Of a stretch of DNA of 64,000 nucleotides, positions 36,523 through 45,304 are shown piece by piece. The first letter of the stretch is position 1, and each line of letters begins with the position of its first letter. The position numbers and the translations under genes were made by a program. This DNA comes from Actinopolyspora erythraea (GTDB lineage Bacteria > Actinomycetota > Actinomycetes > Mycobacteriales > Pseudonocardiaceae). The stretch lies in assembly GCF_002263515.1 (NCBI RefSeq), contig NZ_CP022752.1, positions 1,178,001 through 1,242,000 on the forward strand, given 5' to 3'. The notes beneath the pieces are model-generated. The model had not been told where the DNA came from, did not search any database, and saw only the letters and a program-made list of their open reading frames with translations.

Positions 36523-37344
36523 GTGATTCCGAACGTGCTCACGATCGCCGGTACCGATCCCAGCGGGGGAGCCGGTGTCCAGGCCGATCTGAAGACCTTC
36601 TCCGCCCACGGGACCTATGGCATGGCGGTGACCACGGCGCTCGTGGCCCAGACCACCACGGGGGTCTCATCGGTGCTGGAGATACCCGCGAGTTTCGTGG
36701 CCGACCAGCTGCGCACGCTGTTCGACGACGTGCGCGTCGACGCCGTCAAGATCGGGATGCTGTCGGACGCGGAGATCATCCGCACCGTGGCCGCGGTGCT
36801 GTCCGAGTACTCGGCGCGCGAGATCGTGCTGGATCCGGTCATGGTCGCCAAGAGCGGGGACCGGCTGCTCGCCGCCGATGCCGTACGCGCGCTGCGCGAG
36901 GAGCTGCTGCCTCATGTGGACCTGATCACACCCAACCTGCCCGAGGCGGCGGATCTGCTGGGGGAGGTCGAGAGCACCGACACGGCCGGCATGGCTCTGC
37001 AGGCCGAACGCCTGGCCGCGCTGGGGGTCAAGCGGGTGCTGCTGAAGGGCGGGCACCTGCTCGGTGCCTCCAGCGTGGACGTGCTGCACACCGAGAGCGG
37101 TTCCGAGTACCTCTCGCACGAGCGCGTGGTCACCAGCAACGACCACGGAACGGGATGCACCCTCTCGGCCGCGGCGGCGGCACTGCGTGCCCAGGGCCAC
37201 GACTGGCCCTCCGCCGTGCGCGCGGCCAAGGAGTACCTCACCGGTGCGATGCGTGCGGCCGAACTGCTCGACGTCGGAAGGGGGCACGGCCCGGTGCACC
37301 ACTTCCACCGCTGGTGGCCGGTCGATGGCGCGCCGCTCTCCTGA
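36523..37344 (+). CDS. thiD: hydroxymethylpyrimidine/phosphomethylpyrimidine kinase
   Basis: 273 residues. It phosphorylates HMP and HMP-P for thiamine synthesis. Ribokinase-fold signatures are VLTIAGTDPSGGAGVQADLKTF at the N-terminus, VLDPVMVAKSGDRLL in the middle, and the anion-hole/catalytic segment SNDHGTGCTLSAAAAA. GTG 36523 follows GGAGGGG by 5 nt and starts with the conserved IPNVLTIAG. It lies under the TPP riboswitch, with tenA next. Confidence 0.95.
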   Translation: MIPNVLTIAGTDPSGGAGVQADLKTFSAHGTYGMAVTTALVAQTTTGVSSVLEIPASFVADQLRTLFDDVRVDAVKIGMLSDAEIIRTVAAVLSEYSAREIVLDPVMVAKSGDRLLAADAVRALREELLPHVDLITPNLPEAADLLGEVESTDTAGMALQAERLAALGVKRVLLKGGHLLGASSVDVLHTESGSEYLSHERVVTSNDHGTGCTLSAAAAALRAQGHDWPSAVRAAKEYLTGAMRAAELLDVGRGHGPVHHFHRWWPVDGAPLS

Positions 37345-37568
37345 CGGTTCCGGAACTCGTCCGAGGACACCCGGTCGGCGCGGTGGCGGACCGGGCCACG
37401 TACGCGGCGGGGTCGTCCGAGGTGCCCGTGCCGCTCCCGGAGCACCGGAGACGTGGTGCGCGGCCACTCGCCGGTCGCGAACCGAACCCCGGCGCGGTTC
37501 CGAGGTCCGGAGCCGGTCACCGGCTCACGGGTCACCAGAGCAAGTCGTACCCCAGTGGAGGAAAAGAC

Positions 37569-38333
37569 ATGAACTACCGTCTCCCCGACCCCACCCCCGG
37601 CGGTTTCTGCGCCGATGCATGGGCCTACACCGCCGAGCTGCAGCGGGCGATCGTGCGCCACCCCTTCAACACGGCTCTCGCGGACGGAAGCCTGCCACGT
37701 GAGCGGTTCGTGTTCTACATCGTGCAGGACTCGCGTTACCTGTTCGGATTCGCCCAGGCACTGGCCGGTGCGGCCGCCCGTGCCGATGATCCCGCCGATG
37801 CCGCCTTCCTGGCGGGCAGCGCGCACGGAGCCCTGGCCGAGGAGCGCAAGCTGCACGCCGGTTACATCGAGCAGTTCGGGCTCACCGAGTCGGAGATGGC
37901 GGGCGTGGCCACCTCGCCGACCTGCCTGGCCTACACGTCCTATCTGCGGGCCGCCGCGTTGAGCGAGCCCTACCCCGTGCTGGTCGCGGCGCTGCTGCCC
38001 TGTTTCTGGGTGTACCAGCACGTGGGAAGCACGATCCTGGAAGCCACCGGCACGACGGCCGACCACCCCTACGGCCGCTGGATCGCGACCTACGCGGACG
38101 AGGAGTTCGCCGACACGGTGCTCGGTGCCAGAGAACTCACCGACAGGCTGGCCGCGCGAACCGACGAGGAGACCCGTCGGCGCATGCTCACCGCCTTCGT
38201 GCGGTGCAGCGAGTACGAATGGCTGTTCTGGAACAGCGCTTGGGAGCGGGAGGAGTGGCCCACGGCCGCGTGGCTGCCCGACGCCCACGACCCGGTGGGC
38301 GGACCGGCCGCGGGAAGCGGTGGGGATCAGTAG
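37569..38333 (+). CDS. tenA: aminopyrimidine aminohydrolase / thiaminase II
   Basis: 254 residues, TenA fold. It salvages degraded thiamine by hydrolysing aminopyrimidines to HMP. Cys145 in LLPCFWVYQHVG corresponds to the catalytic Cys of Bacillus TenA, and the C-terminal EYEWLFWNSAW supplies the catalytic Glu. GGAGG 7 nt before ATG 37569 supports the start. Together with ThiD it makes HMP-PP from salvaged base. The gap of 224 nt after thiD has no obvious terminator. The stop overlaps the convergent gene by 7 nt. Confidence 0.92.
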   Translation: MNYRLPDPTPGGFCADAWAYTAELQRAIVRHPFNTALADGSLPRERFVFYIVQDSRYLFGFAQALAGAAARADDPADAAFLAGSAHGALAEERKLHAGYIEQFGLTESEMAGVATSPTCLAYTSYLRAAALSEPYPVLVAALLPCFWVYQHVGSTILEATGTTADHPYGRWIATYADEEFADTVLGARELTDRLAARTDEETRRRMLTAFVRCSEYEWLFWNSAWEREEWPTAAWLPDAHDPVGGPAAGSGGDQ

Positions 38334-39469
38334 ATCCTGGCCGCGAGCTCGGCCTTGGCCGAGCGCAGGGAGTCCAGCGTGGCGGGGTCGAACCCGCCCG
38401 CGGGCTCCGTGGCCACGGAAACGCTCAAGTCCGTGTTCAGCGACCAGCCCGACCCGCTCTCGAGCAGCGAACCGTGCTTGTTGGTGTAGTAGTCGGCGTC
38501 GATGGCCAGCGCGGTTCCGGCGGCTCCGGCGGCCGCCGCGACCAGGTGCGTGTGGAACCGGGTGGACAACCACCGTTGTCCGGAGTTGGCGGGCAACCCG
38601 GCGTCCATGACGTCGGAGAAGGGGTAGAAGCGGGCACCCGGGAGCTCGTGCTCCAGCAGCGCGAAGACCTCGCGGTCCACCAGCGGCATCCCCTCAACGA
38701 ACCCGATCCGCTCGGAGGGGACTTTCCAGCGCCGCAGCGTTTCCAGCACGAAACCGGCCAGCGAGGCAACGCTCATGCTCAGCAGGTCCGACTGGACGCA
38801 GATCATGACCTCGGGGGAGTCGAGGGAGTCGCCCTGCCGGTACAGGTGCGGGGCTATCCCGAAGAACAGGTCGTCGCCGGTGGCGGTGACCCCCGGCACG
38901 TTGGCCAGCATGTCCTGCGAGGGGGTGTCCCGCACGTCCACCACGTCGAACCGCGTCGACAGCGTCCGCAGCAGCGGTTGCGCCTCGCTCGGCAACGGGG
39001 TCAGCCCCTGACCGGTCATCGCCAGTCGCGCGCCGGAGTGCTCCCGGATCGCCACGGCCGCGGCGAGCAGCCCGACGTGGTGCGGCCAGATCCCGTTGAT
39101 GTAGCCCCCGCCGACGACGTGCACCACGTCGGCCCGGGCGGCCACGACTATGCCCGCCACCCAGCGGGGTGCTCTGCCGGGATTGCGGATCGCGTCGCGG
39201 GCGAACGAGGCAACCTGCCAGGGCTCCTGCGAGCCGGCGTGCCAGCAGATCCGCCACAGCGTGTCCGTGAACCGCACCCTCGGGTGCAGGTCGCCCAGCA
39301 GCACCTCGCTCGGGCCCGGGTTGGGGCAGTCCAGCCAGACCTCCGCCTCGGGTTCCCGCTCCGCCAGGTGACGCAGCCAGCAGGCGGCTATGTGCTCGTC
39401 GCCGTAGTTGGGGTGGCCGGTGGTTCCGACGAGGTAGATGGTTTTCCGGTTCGGGGGCGGGGTGGTCAA
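38327..39469 (-). CDS. polysaccharide pyruvyl transferase family protein
   Basis: 380 residues. It resembles the PS_pyruv_trans family (CsaB/WcaK type) that attaches pyruvate ketals to cell-surface glycans. Elements: TIYLVGTTGHPNYGDEHI at the N-terminus, VVHVVGGGYINGIWPHHV in the centre, LAMTGQGLTPL, and STRFHTHLVAAAAG near the end. The family also contains non-pyruvylating members, so activity is inferred. Its 3' end overlaps tenA in antiparallel orientation. Confidence 0.75.
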   Translation of the reverse strand: MTTPPPNRKTIYLVGTTGHPNYGDEHIAACWLRHLAEREPEAEVWLDCPNPGPSEVLLGDLHPRVRFTDTLWRICWHAGSQEPWQVASFARDAIRNPGRAPRWVAGIVVAARADVVHVVGGGYINGIWPHHVGLLAAAVAIREHSGARLAMTGQGLTPLPSEAQPLLRTLSTRFDVVDVRDTPSQDMLANVPGVTATGDDLFFGIAPHLYRQGDSLDSPEVMICVQSDLLSMSVASLAGFVLETLRRWKVPSERIGFVEGMPLVDREVFALLEHELPGARFYPFSDVMDAGLPANSGQRWLSTRFHTHLVAAAAGAAGTALAIDADYYTNKHGSLLESGSGWSLNTDLSVSVATEPAGGFDPATLDSLRSAKAELAARIY

Positions 39470-39542
39470 GACGTACTCCTGGGCCGGTCCACGTTGGGGG
39501 ATTGCTCCCGAACGGTCCGGAGCAGGTCCGCCGTGCCGTCGG

Positions 39543-40019
39543 TCAATCGAGCTCGAGTTCGTCGCTGATGCTCAGCAGTCGAGCCTGCGCCTGACCGAAT
39601 CGCACTCTGTGCTTGGCCGCGCACAGTTCAACCCGTTCGTGCCAGCGGGAGGGAGCTGCTCCGACGGTGCTGTGCTCGGTGATCGTCCCCGCGGAGGTGT
39701 CGTCGTCCTTCCCGGCTCCAGCCTCGCCGTCCGGCAGGGTCGACTCCGCGTCGGACTCCGCCACGGCGGCTCGTGACCGGGGTGGCGAGGGCGGTTCCGC
39801 CTGAGGCTCCGGGGGAGGCGGGGCCGGTGCGCTCGTCCTGGCGGAGAGGGCGGTGCCCTCCGGCCGAACCCGCCGCCGGGAGCGGGCCGCGGCACGGCCA
39901 CCGCGCCGGTGCTCTCGTCGCAGCAGCGGCACGAACACCAGGGTGGCCACCCCGAACCCCGCCAGAAAGGCGAGTGCGAGCAGGTCGATCGCCGGGAAGG
40001 TGAGCTGTGCCTGCGGCAT
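39543..40019 (-). CDS. single-pass membrane protein 2 of duplicated coiled-coil module
   Basis: About 158 residues. An N-terminal transmembrane helix (AIDLLALAFLAGFGVATLVFV) is followed by an Arg-rich stretch, a Pro/Glu/Ser-rich linker of about 70 residues and a short C-terminal helix (QAQARLLSISDELELD). The organisation mirrors the gene at 41397. It lies 99 nt after the second coiled-coil gene. Start at MPQAQLTFP (40019). No catalytic motif; probably an anchor or adaptor for the coiled-coil partner (inference). Confidence 0.6.
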   Translation of the reverse strand: MPQAQLTFPAIDLLALAFLAGFGVATLVFVPLLRREHRRGGRAAARSRRRVRPEGTALSARTSAPAPPPPEPQAEPPSPPRSRAAVAESDAESTLPDGEAGAGKDDDTSAGTITEHSTVGAAPSRWHERVELCAAKHRVRFGQAQARLLSISDELELD

Positions 40020-40118
40020 CGTCGTACGCCGTCCTTTCTGCTGTTTCCGGGAGCGCGAGCACGCTGCCACGGGAAAGGGACCGGGGCCCTCCGGCGTTTC
40101 GGTCGCGGTCGTCCCGGG

Positions 40119-41228
40119 TCAGTTGCGCCCGGCGGGGTCGTTCCCGTCCGCGCGCACCGGAGCCGAGCCGGAAACGGTGGTGACCCCGTCACCGGGGCTG
40201 TCGGCGGCGACCTGCTGCTCTCGGGACCGTTCGAGGTCACCGACCCGGGGTTCCGGAGCGGAGTCACCCGTGACGGGGGGTACCTCAGTGGGGGAGACGG
40301 GCTCCGCTTCGCCGGTCCGGCTGTCGGCGGGTTCCGCCCGGGTCGGTACCGAGGTGGGGGCGGCGGTGAAACGAGCCTCCGAGGGAGCGTCGCGCGCCTC
40401 CTCGGGAGTCGACTCGGGTTTCTCGTGCCCGCTCGCTGTCCCCTCCTCCGGATGCTCCGGGGTGTTGCGCAGCGACGCGGCCGAGGCGCCGATGGTGTCG
40501 CTGGCGGTGTCGAGCGTGTTCAGCACGTGGTCGCGCAGCTTCTCCAGCTCCGTGCGGTGCCGCGTGATCTCCTCGAGGGTCTCTCGCCTGTGGCGTTCCG
40601 CTTCCGCCTCCCGCCTGCCGCACTCCTGCCTGGTCCGTTCGACGAGTTCCTCGGCGTCCCGCCGTGCCGCGCTCATCAGCGACTTGTAGGCGTCCCGCAC
40701 GGCGCGGCGCATCCGCTGTTCCCGCGTTCGCAGCTCGTTGAGCTGCCGCGCCCGGTCCCGGTGCAACCGCTCGTGCCGCCGTTCGAGCTCGGCGAGCAGT
40801 CGTTCACACTGTCCGTGCAGTTCGCCGGCGGTGTTCTCGGCCTGCTCTATCAGCCGGTTGGCTTCGCTCTCGGCCGAGCTGCGGATCACCTCGGCCTCGT
40901 GGCGGGCCTGTTCGCGGATCGACCGCAGCTCCTCCTCGGCCAGCGCCAGCATCTCCTGCACCCGCTGGGAGGCGGCGGGCAGGCCGGTCTCCGAGGACTC
41001 CACGTGCTGGAGTCGCCGCTGGGTCTCGGTCAGCTCCTGACGGGTCCGGTCGTAGAGCTCGCGCAGGTCCGCGTTCAGCCGGGCTGACTCGTTGCGGTCT
41101 ATGGTCACCAGTTCGAGCTGGTTCTCCAGTACCTCGAGATGCTCCAGTACCTGCTCGCGTTGAAATCCGCGGAACTGGACGTCGAACCCGGGCCGGAGCG
41201 GCACCACGGCGTCGGCGGCGTCTTCCAT
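40119..41228 (-). CDS. DivIVA-like coiled-coil protein 2
   Basis: 369 residues. The N-terminus MEDAADAVVPLRPGFDVQFR with GFQREQVLEHLEVLEN is close to that of the protein at 42004. The 'FRGF...QV..HL' pattern resembles the membrane-binding head of DivIVA/Wag31. About 200 residues of heptad-rich helix follow (AEEELRSIREQARHEAEVI, RQLNELRTREQRMRRAVRDA, SAARRDAEELVERTRQECG). The last 110 residues are Pro/Glu/Ser-rich and disordered. GGAGGA 6 nt upstream fixes the start at 41228. A role as a polar or envelope-growth scaffold is likely but unproven. Confidence 0.75.
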   Translation of the reverse strand: MEDAADAVVPLRPGFDVQFRGFQREQVLEHLEVLENQLELVTIDRNESARLNADLRELYDRTRQELTETQRRLQHVESSETGLPAASQRVQEMLALAEEELRSIREQARHEAEVIRSSAESEANRLIEQAENTAGELHGQCERLLAELERRHERLHRDRARQLNELRTREQRMRRAVRDAYKSLMSAARRDAEELVERTRQECGRREAEAERHRRETLEEITRHRTELEKLRDHVLNTLDTASDTIGASAASLRNTPEHPEEGTASGHEKPESTPEEARDAPSEARFTAAPTSVPTRAEPADSRTGEAEPVSPTEVPPVTGDSAPEPRVGDLERSREQQVAADSPGDGVTTVSGSAPVRADGNDPAGRN

Positions 41229-41396
41229 GTCGAATCCTCCTGTCCGCGACTGCCCTGCGGGTCGGCTCGATGGTGGTCGAGAGCGGAGTTGCCCCGTCGG
41301 ATCGACACGAGGCACCGGTGCCCTCAAGGTGTGAGCGGCGGTGCTTTCCGTCGTGAGGTGCCGAGCGGATCTCGCGGTGCCCGTCGGAGACTCCCG

Positions 41397-41999
41397 TCAG
41401 GCCCCCGGCTGCCGCCCGTTGCCGGAATGCTCGTTCTCTTCCATGCGCAGTTCGCCGGTGAGCCGCATGCGCAGCTCCTCCAGCCGCTGTTTGCTGTCGT
41501 CCATCGGCTGCAGGTACTCCCGGCGGAAGCGTTCCGCGCTCTCCTCGCTGCCGAAGTACGACTCCCCGTCGGAACCCCCGCGGTGCTCGGGCCGTTCGGC
41601 ACCGGTGGACCGCTCCGGTGCGGCGGCCGCCGCCAGCGCGTCCGGTTCGGTGGGTTCGTCCACACCGGTGGGACGTTCGTCGGGGCCGCGCGTGTCCTTC
41701 TTCCGCTCCGGCTCCGGCTCCGAACCGGCGGCCGGGGAGTCGCACCGTTGCACGTCCTCGTCCGGGTCCGCACCGGCGCCGACCCGGCGCGGTTGCCCGT
41801 TGCGGGCCGAACCGGCCAACAGCGCCGTCGAGGTGCTGAGCCTGGCCAGCTGCCTGCGCAACCGCTGCTGCCGACGTCTCGCCCTGACGAGCAGGATCGT
41901 GGCCGGAAGGGCCGTTACGAGGATCCCGCAAAGCACCGCGAGCCCCAGCCGGACCAGGTGCCATCCGGCCGGGGCCCACGAGATCAACTCAGCAGTCAT
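41397..41999 (-). CDS. single-pass membrane protein 1 of duplicated coiled-coil module
   Basis: 200 residues. The N-terminal helix LVRLGLAVLCGILVTALPAT is followed by the basic stretch RARRRQQRLRRQLARL, a long acidic linker and a C-terminal amphipathic helix (SAERFRREYLQPMDDSKQRL). It starts 4 nt after the stop of the first coiled-coil gene, so translation is likely coupled. The charge pattern suggests a short outside end and a cytosolic tail that could dock onto the coiled coil. No known family recognised. Confidence 0.65.
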   Translation of the reverse strand: MTAELISWAPAGWHLVRLGLAVLCGILVTALPATILLVRARRRQQRLRRQLARLSTSTALLAGSARNGQPRRVGAGADPDEDVQRCDSPAAGSEPEPERKKDTRGPDERPTGVDEPTEPDALAAAAAPERSTGAERPEHRGGSDGESYFGSEESAERFRREYLQPMDDSKQRLEELRMRLTGELRMEENEHSGNGRQPGA

Positions 42000-42003
42000 C
42001 GAA

Positions 42004-43080
42004 TCAGTGTCCGTAGTCGACAGAGTAGGGTTGGTTCTCGCCGTCGGTGCCCAGCGTTCCCGCCCGGTTCAGCACGGGGACCTCGTCGTGCACCGGGTCG
42101 TCCTCGGTGACCGGGTCGACCGGTACCGGGCGGCCGGTCGGTTCCACCGGTTCCCGCTCCGCCCGGTCGAGGCGCTGTTCCTCGACCACCTCGGTGCGGG
42201 ACTGCGGAGCGGCCTGGGTGAGCTCGCCGTGCGAGGCCGTCGCGGCCTCGGCACCTGCCGTCGTCCCGGACGGTTCCGGTTCCCGGGGTGACTGCTCGAT
42301 GATCCGGAGCGGACGAGGCTGCTCGTTGAGCACGTCGCGCTGCTGCCCGACGAAGGTGGCGACCGCGTCCACGTTCTGCACCAGCCTGTTGCGCAGCTCC
42401 TCCAGCTGCTCGGCGCGGGAACGCAGATCGCCCATGAGTTCGGAGTGTCGGCGTCGGGCGTCCTCCTCCAGCTCGCCGCAGCGTTGGCGGGTGTTCTGGA
42501 GCAGTTCGTCGGCGTCCCTGCGCGCGGCGCTCAGCGCCTCCTCGTAGGTGCTGCGGTAGGACTGTTTCAGCTGTTCCGCCCTCGCCTCGACCTGGGCGGA
42601 CCGGGACGCGTGCTCCTCGTCGAGGCGTTTCCTGCGTTCCTCCAGGTCGTCGACGAGCTCCGCGCACTCCTGGCGGAGTTCGGCCGCGCGGTTCTCGGCC
42701 TCGGAGCGGATCCGCTCGGCGTCGGTCTCGGCGACTCCGCGAATCGTCTCGGCCTCCCGGTTGGCGTGTTCGCGGATGGCGTTGGCCTCCTCCTCCGCCA
42801 TGTTCAGCATGTGCTGCATCCGCGCGGTGATGTAGGGCTGCCCCGTGTCGGCGTTCTGGACCCGTTTCAGCTCACCGGCGGTTTCCTCCATCTGCCTGCG
42901 TGTCTCGTCGGTGATACGCCGTTGGTCCTCGTTGAGCCGGATCGCTTCGTCCCGGTCGGTGACCAGGATCCGGATCTGGTCTTCGAGTAGTTCGATGTGT
43001 TCCAGAACCTGTTTGCGGTTGAATCCGCGGAACTCGTTATCGAACCCCGGCCTAAGGGGAACGATGGCCTCGTCTTCCAT
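42004..43080 (-). CDS. DivIVA-like coiled-coil protein 1
   Basis: 358 residues. The head domain MEDEAIVPLRPGFDNEFRGF then NRKQVLEHIELLED aligns residue for residue with the paralogue at 40119. A long coiled coil follows (MAEEEANAIREHANREAETI, RRKRLDEEHASRSAQVEARA, SAARRDADELLQNTRQRC), then a disordered Pro/Glu-rich tail. DivIVA/Wag31 proteins gather at negatively curved membrane and organise polar growth in actinobacteria; this is a relative, not Wag31 itself. First gene of a four-gene minus-strand cluster, with AT-rich inverted sites upstream. Confidence 0.75.
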   Translation of the reverse strand: MEDEAIVPLRPGFDNEFRGFNRKQVLEHIELLEDQIRILVTDRDEAIRLNEDQRRITDETRRQMEETAGELKRVQNADTGQPYITARMQHMLNMAEEEANAIREHANREAETIRGVAETDAERIRSEAENRAAELRQECAELVDDLEERRKRLDEEHASRSAQVEARAEQLKQSYRSTYEEALSAARRDADELLQNTRQRCGELEEDARRRHSELMGDLRSRAEQLEELRNRLVQNVDAVATFVGQQRDVLNEQPRPLRIIEQSPREPEPSGTTAGAEAATASHGELTQAAPQSRTEVVEEQRLDRAEREPVEPTGRPVPVDPVTEDDPVHDEVPVLNRAGTLGTDGENQPYSVDYGH

Positions 43081-43424
43081 AGTCCACCGCATTTCCGCTC
43101 GACACTGTGCTGGTGAGAATCCTAAGCGGAGTTCTTCTCGTCGCGGTACAGGCTCGGTGCGCACGTTCGCGTTCTCACTCGAACGAGGGAGAACAACCAC
43201 TGAATGAAAATTTTTCATTTTCGGATATCCGGAATCGTTCTCGCGGAGCGGGGAGATGAAAGCGAAAAAGAAAAATTTTCGTGAAGTAGTCGGCACTTCC
43301 CGTTTCCGGCGCCGGAGCCCTACGCCGCCCGTGCGGGCGGGTACCGGACGTGCCGAACGGGACTCCGTCCGGCGAGGATGGTTGGACGGGAACAACCATC
43401 ACCCTCCCCGGGTTGTACGGAGGG
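43081..43424. promoter_or_regulatory. AT-rich divergent regulatory region with two inverted GAAAATTTTTC sites
   Basis: 344 nt between the coiled-coil cluster (-) and the luciferase-like gene (+). GAAAATTTTTC lies at 43206-43216, inside the perfect palindrome ATGAAAA-T-TTTTCAT (43204-43218). Its reverse complement GAAAAATTTTC lies at 43270-43280. A palindrome CGGATATCCG sits between them at 43222-43231. Such AT density is exceptional here and suggests binding sites for a regulator or nucleoid protein. Confidence 0.5.
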
Positions 43425-44526
43425 ATGGATTCCGTCGCCAACTCCAACCGCGTCACGGCCGGGACAGCGTCCGGGACCGGCGGGGCCTCCCCGATCACGG
43501 GAGTGCCGCGCGGCGAGTCACCGGTTCCGCTGTCGGTGCTCGACCTCGCTCCCGTGGCCGAGAACACCACTCCGCCCGAAGCCCTCGAAACCTCCACCGA
43601 ACTGGCGAGGGCCGCCGAACGCTGGGGCTTCCACCGCTACTGGGTCGCCGAACACCACGGAATGCCCGGCATCGCCAGCTCCTCGCCCGCCGTGCTGCTC
43701 GCACACCTGGCCGCCGCGACGAGCACCCTGCGACTCGGTTCCGGAGGCGTGATGCTGCCCAACCACGCCCCGCTGGTCGTGGCCGAGCGGTTCGGCATGC
43801 TCGAAGCGCTGCACCCCGGCAGGATCGACCTCGGCCTGGGGCGGGCTCCCGGAACGGACCAGGGAACCGCGCGGGCGCTGCGCCGCACCACGGGGACGCC
43901 CTCCGCCGACGACTTCCCCCAGCAGCTCGGTGAACTGCTCGCCTTCCTCCGGGACGACTTCCCCGTCGATCACCCGTACGTGGATGTGCACGCCGTCCCC
44001 GGGCGAACCGCCGGCCGTCTGGCTGCTCGGCTCCAGCGGTTTCAGCGCCCAGCTCGCCGCCACGCTCGGGCTGCCCTTCTCCTTCGCGCACCACTTCGCG
44101 TCCGCCAACACGGTCCCCGCGCTGGAACTCTACCGCGACTCCTTCCAACCGTCGGGCGTGCTGGAACGGCCCTACACCATGATCGGTGTTCAGGTGATCG
44201 CCGCCGACACCGAGGAGGAGGCGCTGCGCCTCGCCCGGCCGATCGCGGTGAGCATGCTGCGGCTGCGCTCCGGCAACCCGGGAAGACTCCCCACTCCGGA
44301 GCAGGCCGCCGAGTACGAGTTCGGCGAACGGGAACAGGCCTTCATCGACGACTGGCTGTCCGGCGCGGTCCACGGAACCCCGGAGACCGTGCGAGCCGAG
44401 CTCGACGAGCTCCGCGAGCGCACCGGGGCCGACGAGTTGATGGTCACCGCCAACATCGCCGACCGGAAGGCCAAACTGCGCTCCTACGAGCTCGTCGCCG
44501 AGGCCTACCGCCTCGGTGCCGGCTGA
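43425..44526 (+). pseudogene. LLM-class flavin-dependent oxidoreductase, interrupted by a frameshift
   Basis: Luciferase-like monooxygenase family. The first part (to about 44000) reads [60 protein letters not shown] and [11 protein letters not shown] in one frame. The rest ([38 protein letters not shown], to [10 protein letters not shown]) is in the +1 frame and ends at 44526. Both parts together make one normal family member. The shift maps to the CCCC run at 43997-44000: one C fewer restores the family sequence [15 protein letters not shown]. It is either a true recent mutation or a sequencing error. ATG 43425 or GTG 43503 could start it. Confidence 0.85.
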
Positions 44527-44920
44527 GATGACCGGTCGGCGCGGGGCGCCCGGAGCCGGAAGCGGCCGGGGAGCACCCCGCCGGGCCCCGGCCGAGCGGT
44601 AAGGGGACGGGGCGTGCGCGTCCGAGCTCACAGCGGTGCCGAACCGCCGAGACGGGTTCCGGGGCGCCGCCGTCTCGCCCGCGCGTGATCGGGGTGGTTC
44701 GGGTAACGCTATTCTGCCCCGAAGTGGGCGAGGCCACTGTCGGCGTCAGGTAGTCGCAAGCCGCCGTGAGCCGTGGCGTACGGTCTTCAACGATGGGCAG
44801 CCACGGTGGCCCGCCTCAGCCGCGAGGCCGCGGTAGGCAGCCGCTCCATCGGCCCCGAACGGGACGGACGTCGTCGCCGCGGTCGTGGTGGAGGCACGAG
44901 GCGGGATTGAGGGAGTTGTC
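44527..44920. other. intergenic region with terminator hairpin
   Basis: 394 nt. A 9-bp stem CGGCCGGGG / CCCCGGCCG (44563-44571 with 44586-44594) about 40 nt past the luciferase-like stop is a likely terminator. Nothing else recognised before the DUF3817 gene. Confidence 0.55.
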
Positions 44921-45304
44921 GTGAAGCCGAGTGTTCTGCTGACCGGTTACCGGGTCATGGCGTACGTGACCGCCGTGCTGTTGATCGTGCTGTGCCTCGC
45001 CTGGGCGGCCGAACTCGGCTGGCCGAGTGGTACCGACCTCCACAGCTTCGGTGTCACCACCACGACCGTGGTCGGCATCGCCCACGGTTGGCTGTACATG
45101 GTCTATTTGGTGTTGGCACTGTTGATCACTCGGCTGCTGCGGGTACCGATCGGTCCGATGATCCTGGTCCTGCTGGCGGGAACGATTCCCTTCGGTGCCT
45201 TCTTCGCCGATCACAAGGTGGTTCAGTGGTTCCGCGTGTGGAGCACAGCAAAGTACGGTCCCTCGACCGGGAGGACCCAGCAGACGGGGTCGGCGCAGAC
45301 ATGA
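44921..45304 (+). CDS. DUF3817 integral membrane protein, coupled to ctaB
   Basis: About 127 residues with three hydrophobic helices ([59 protein letters not shown]). The central H-G-W and F-F-A-D/H signatures fit DUF3817 and it is a paralogue of the gene at 3883. GTG 44921 follows GGGAG. The stop overlaps the ctaB start (ATGA at 45301-45304), so a link with heme O/A synthesis or cytochrome oxidase assembly is plausible but inferred only from coupling. Confidence 0.75.
   Translation: MKPSVLLTGYRVMAYVTAVLLIVLCLAWAAELGWPSGTDLHSFGVTTTTVVGIAHGWLYMVYLVLALLITRLLRVPIGPMILVLLAGTIPFGAFFADHKVVQWFRVWSTAKYGPSTGRTQQTGSAQT

Noticed and set aside
36408..37568. In-frame extension of tenA upstream through thiD
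   Set aside because: The extension reads thiD in the wrong frame. The tenA ATG at 37569 has a good GGAGG and canonical N-terminus.
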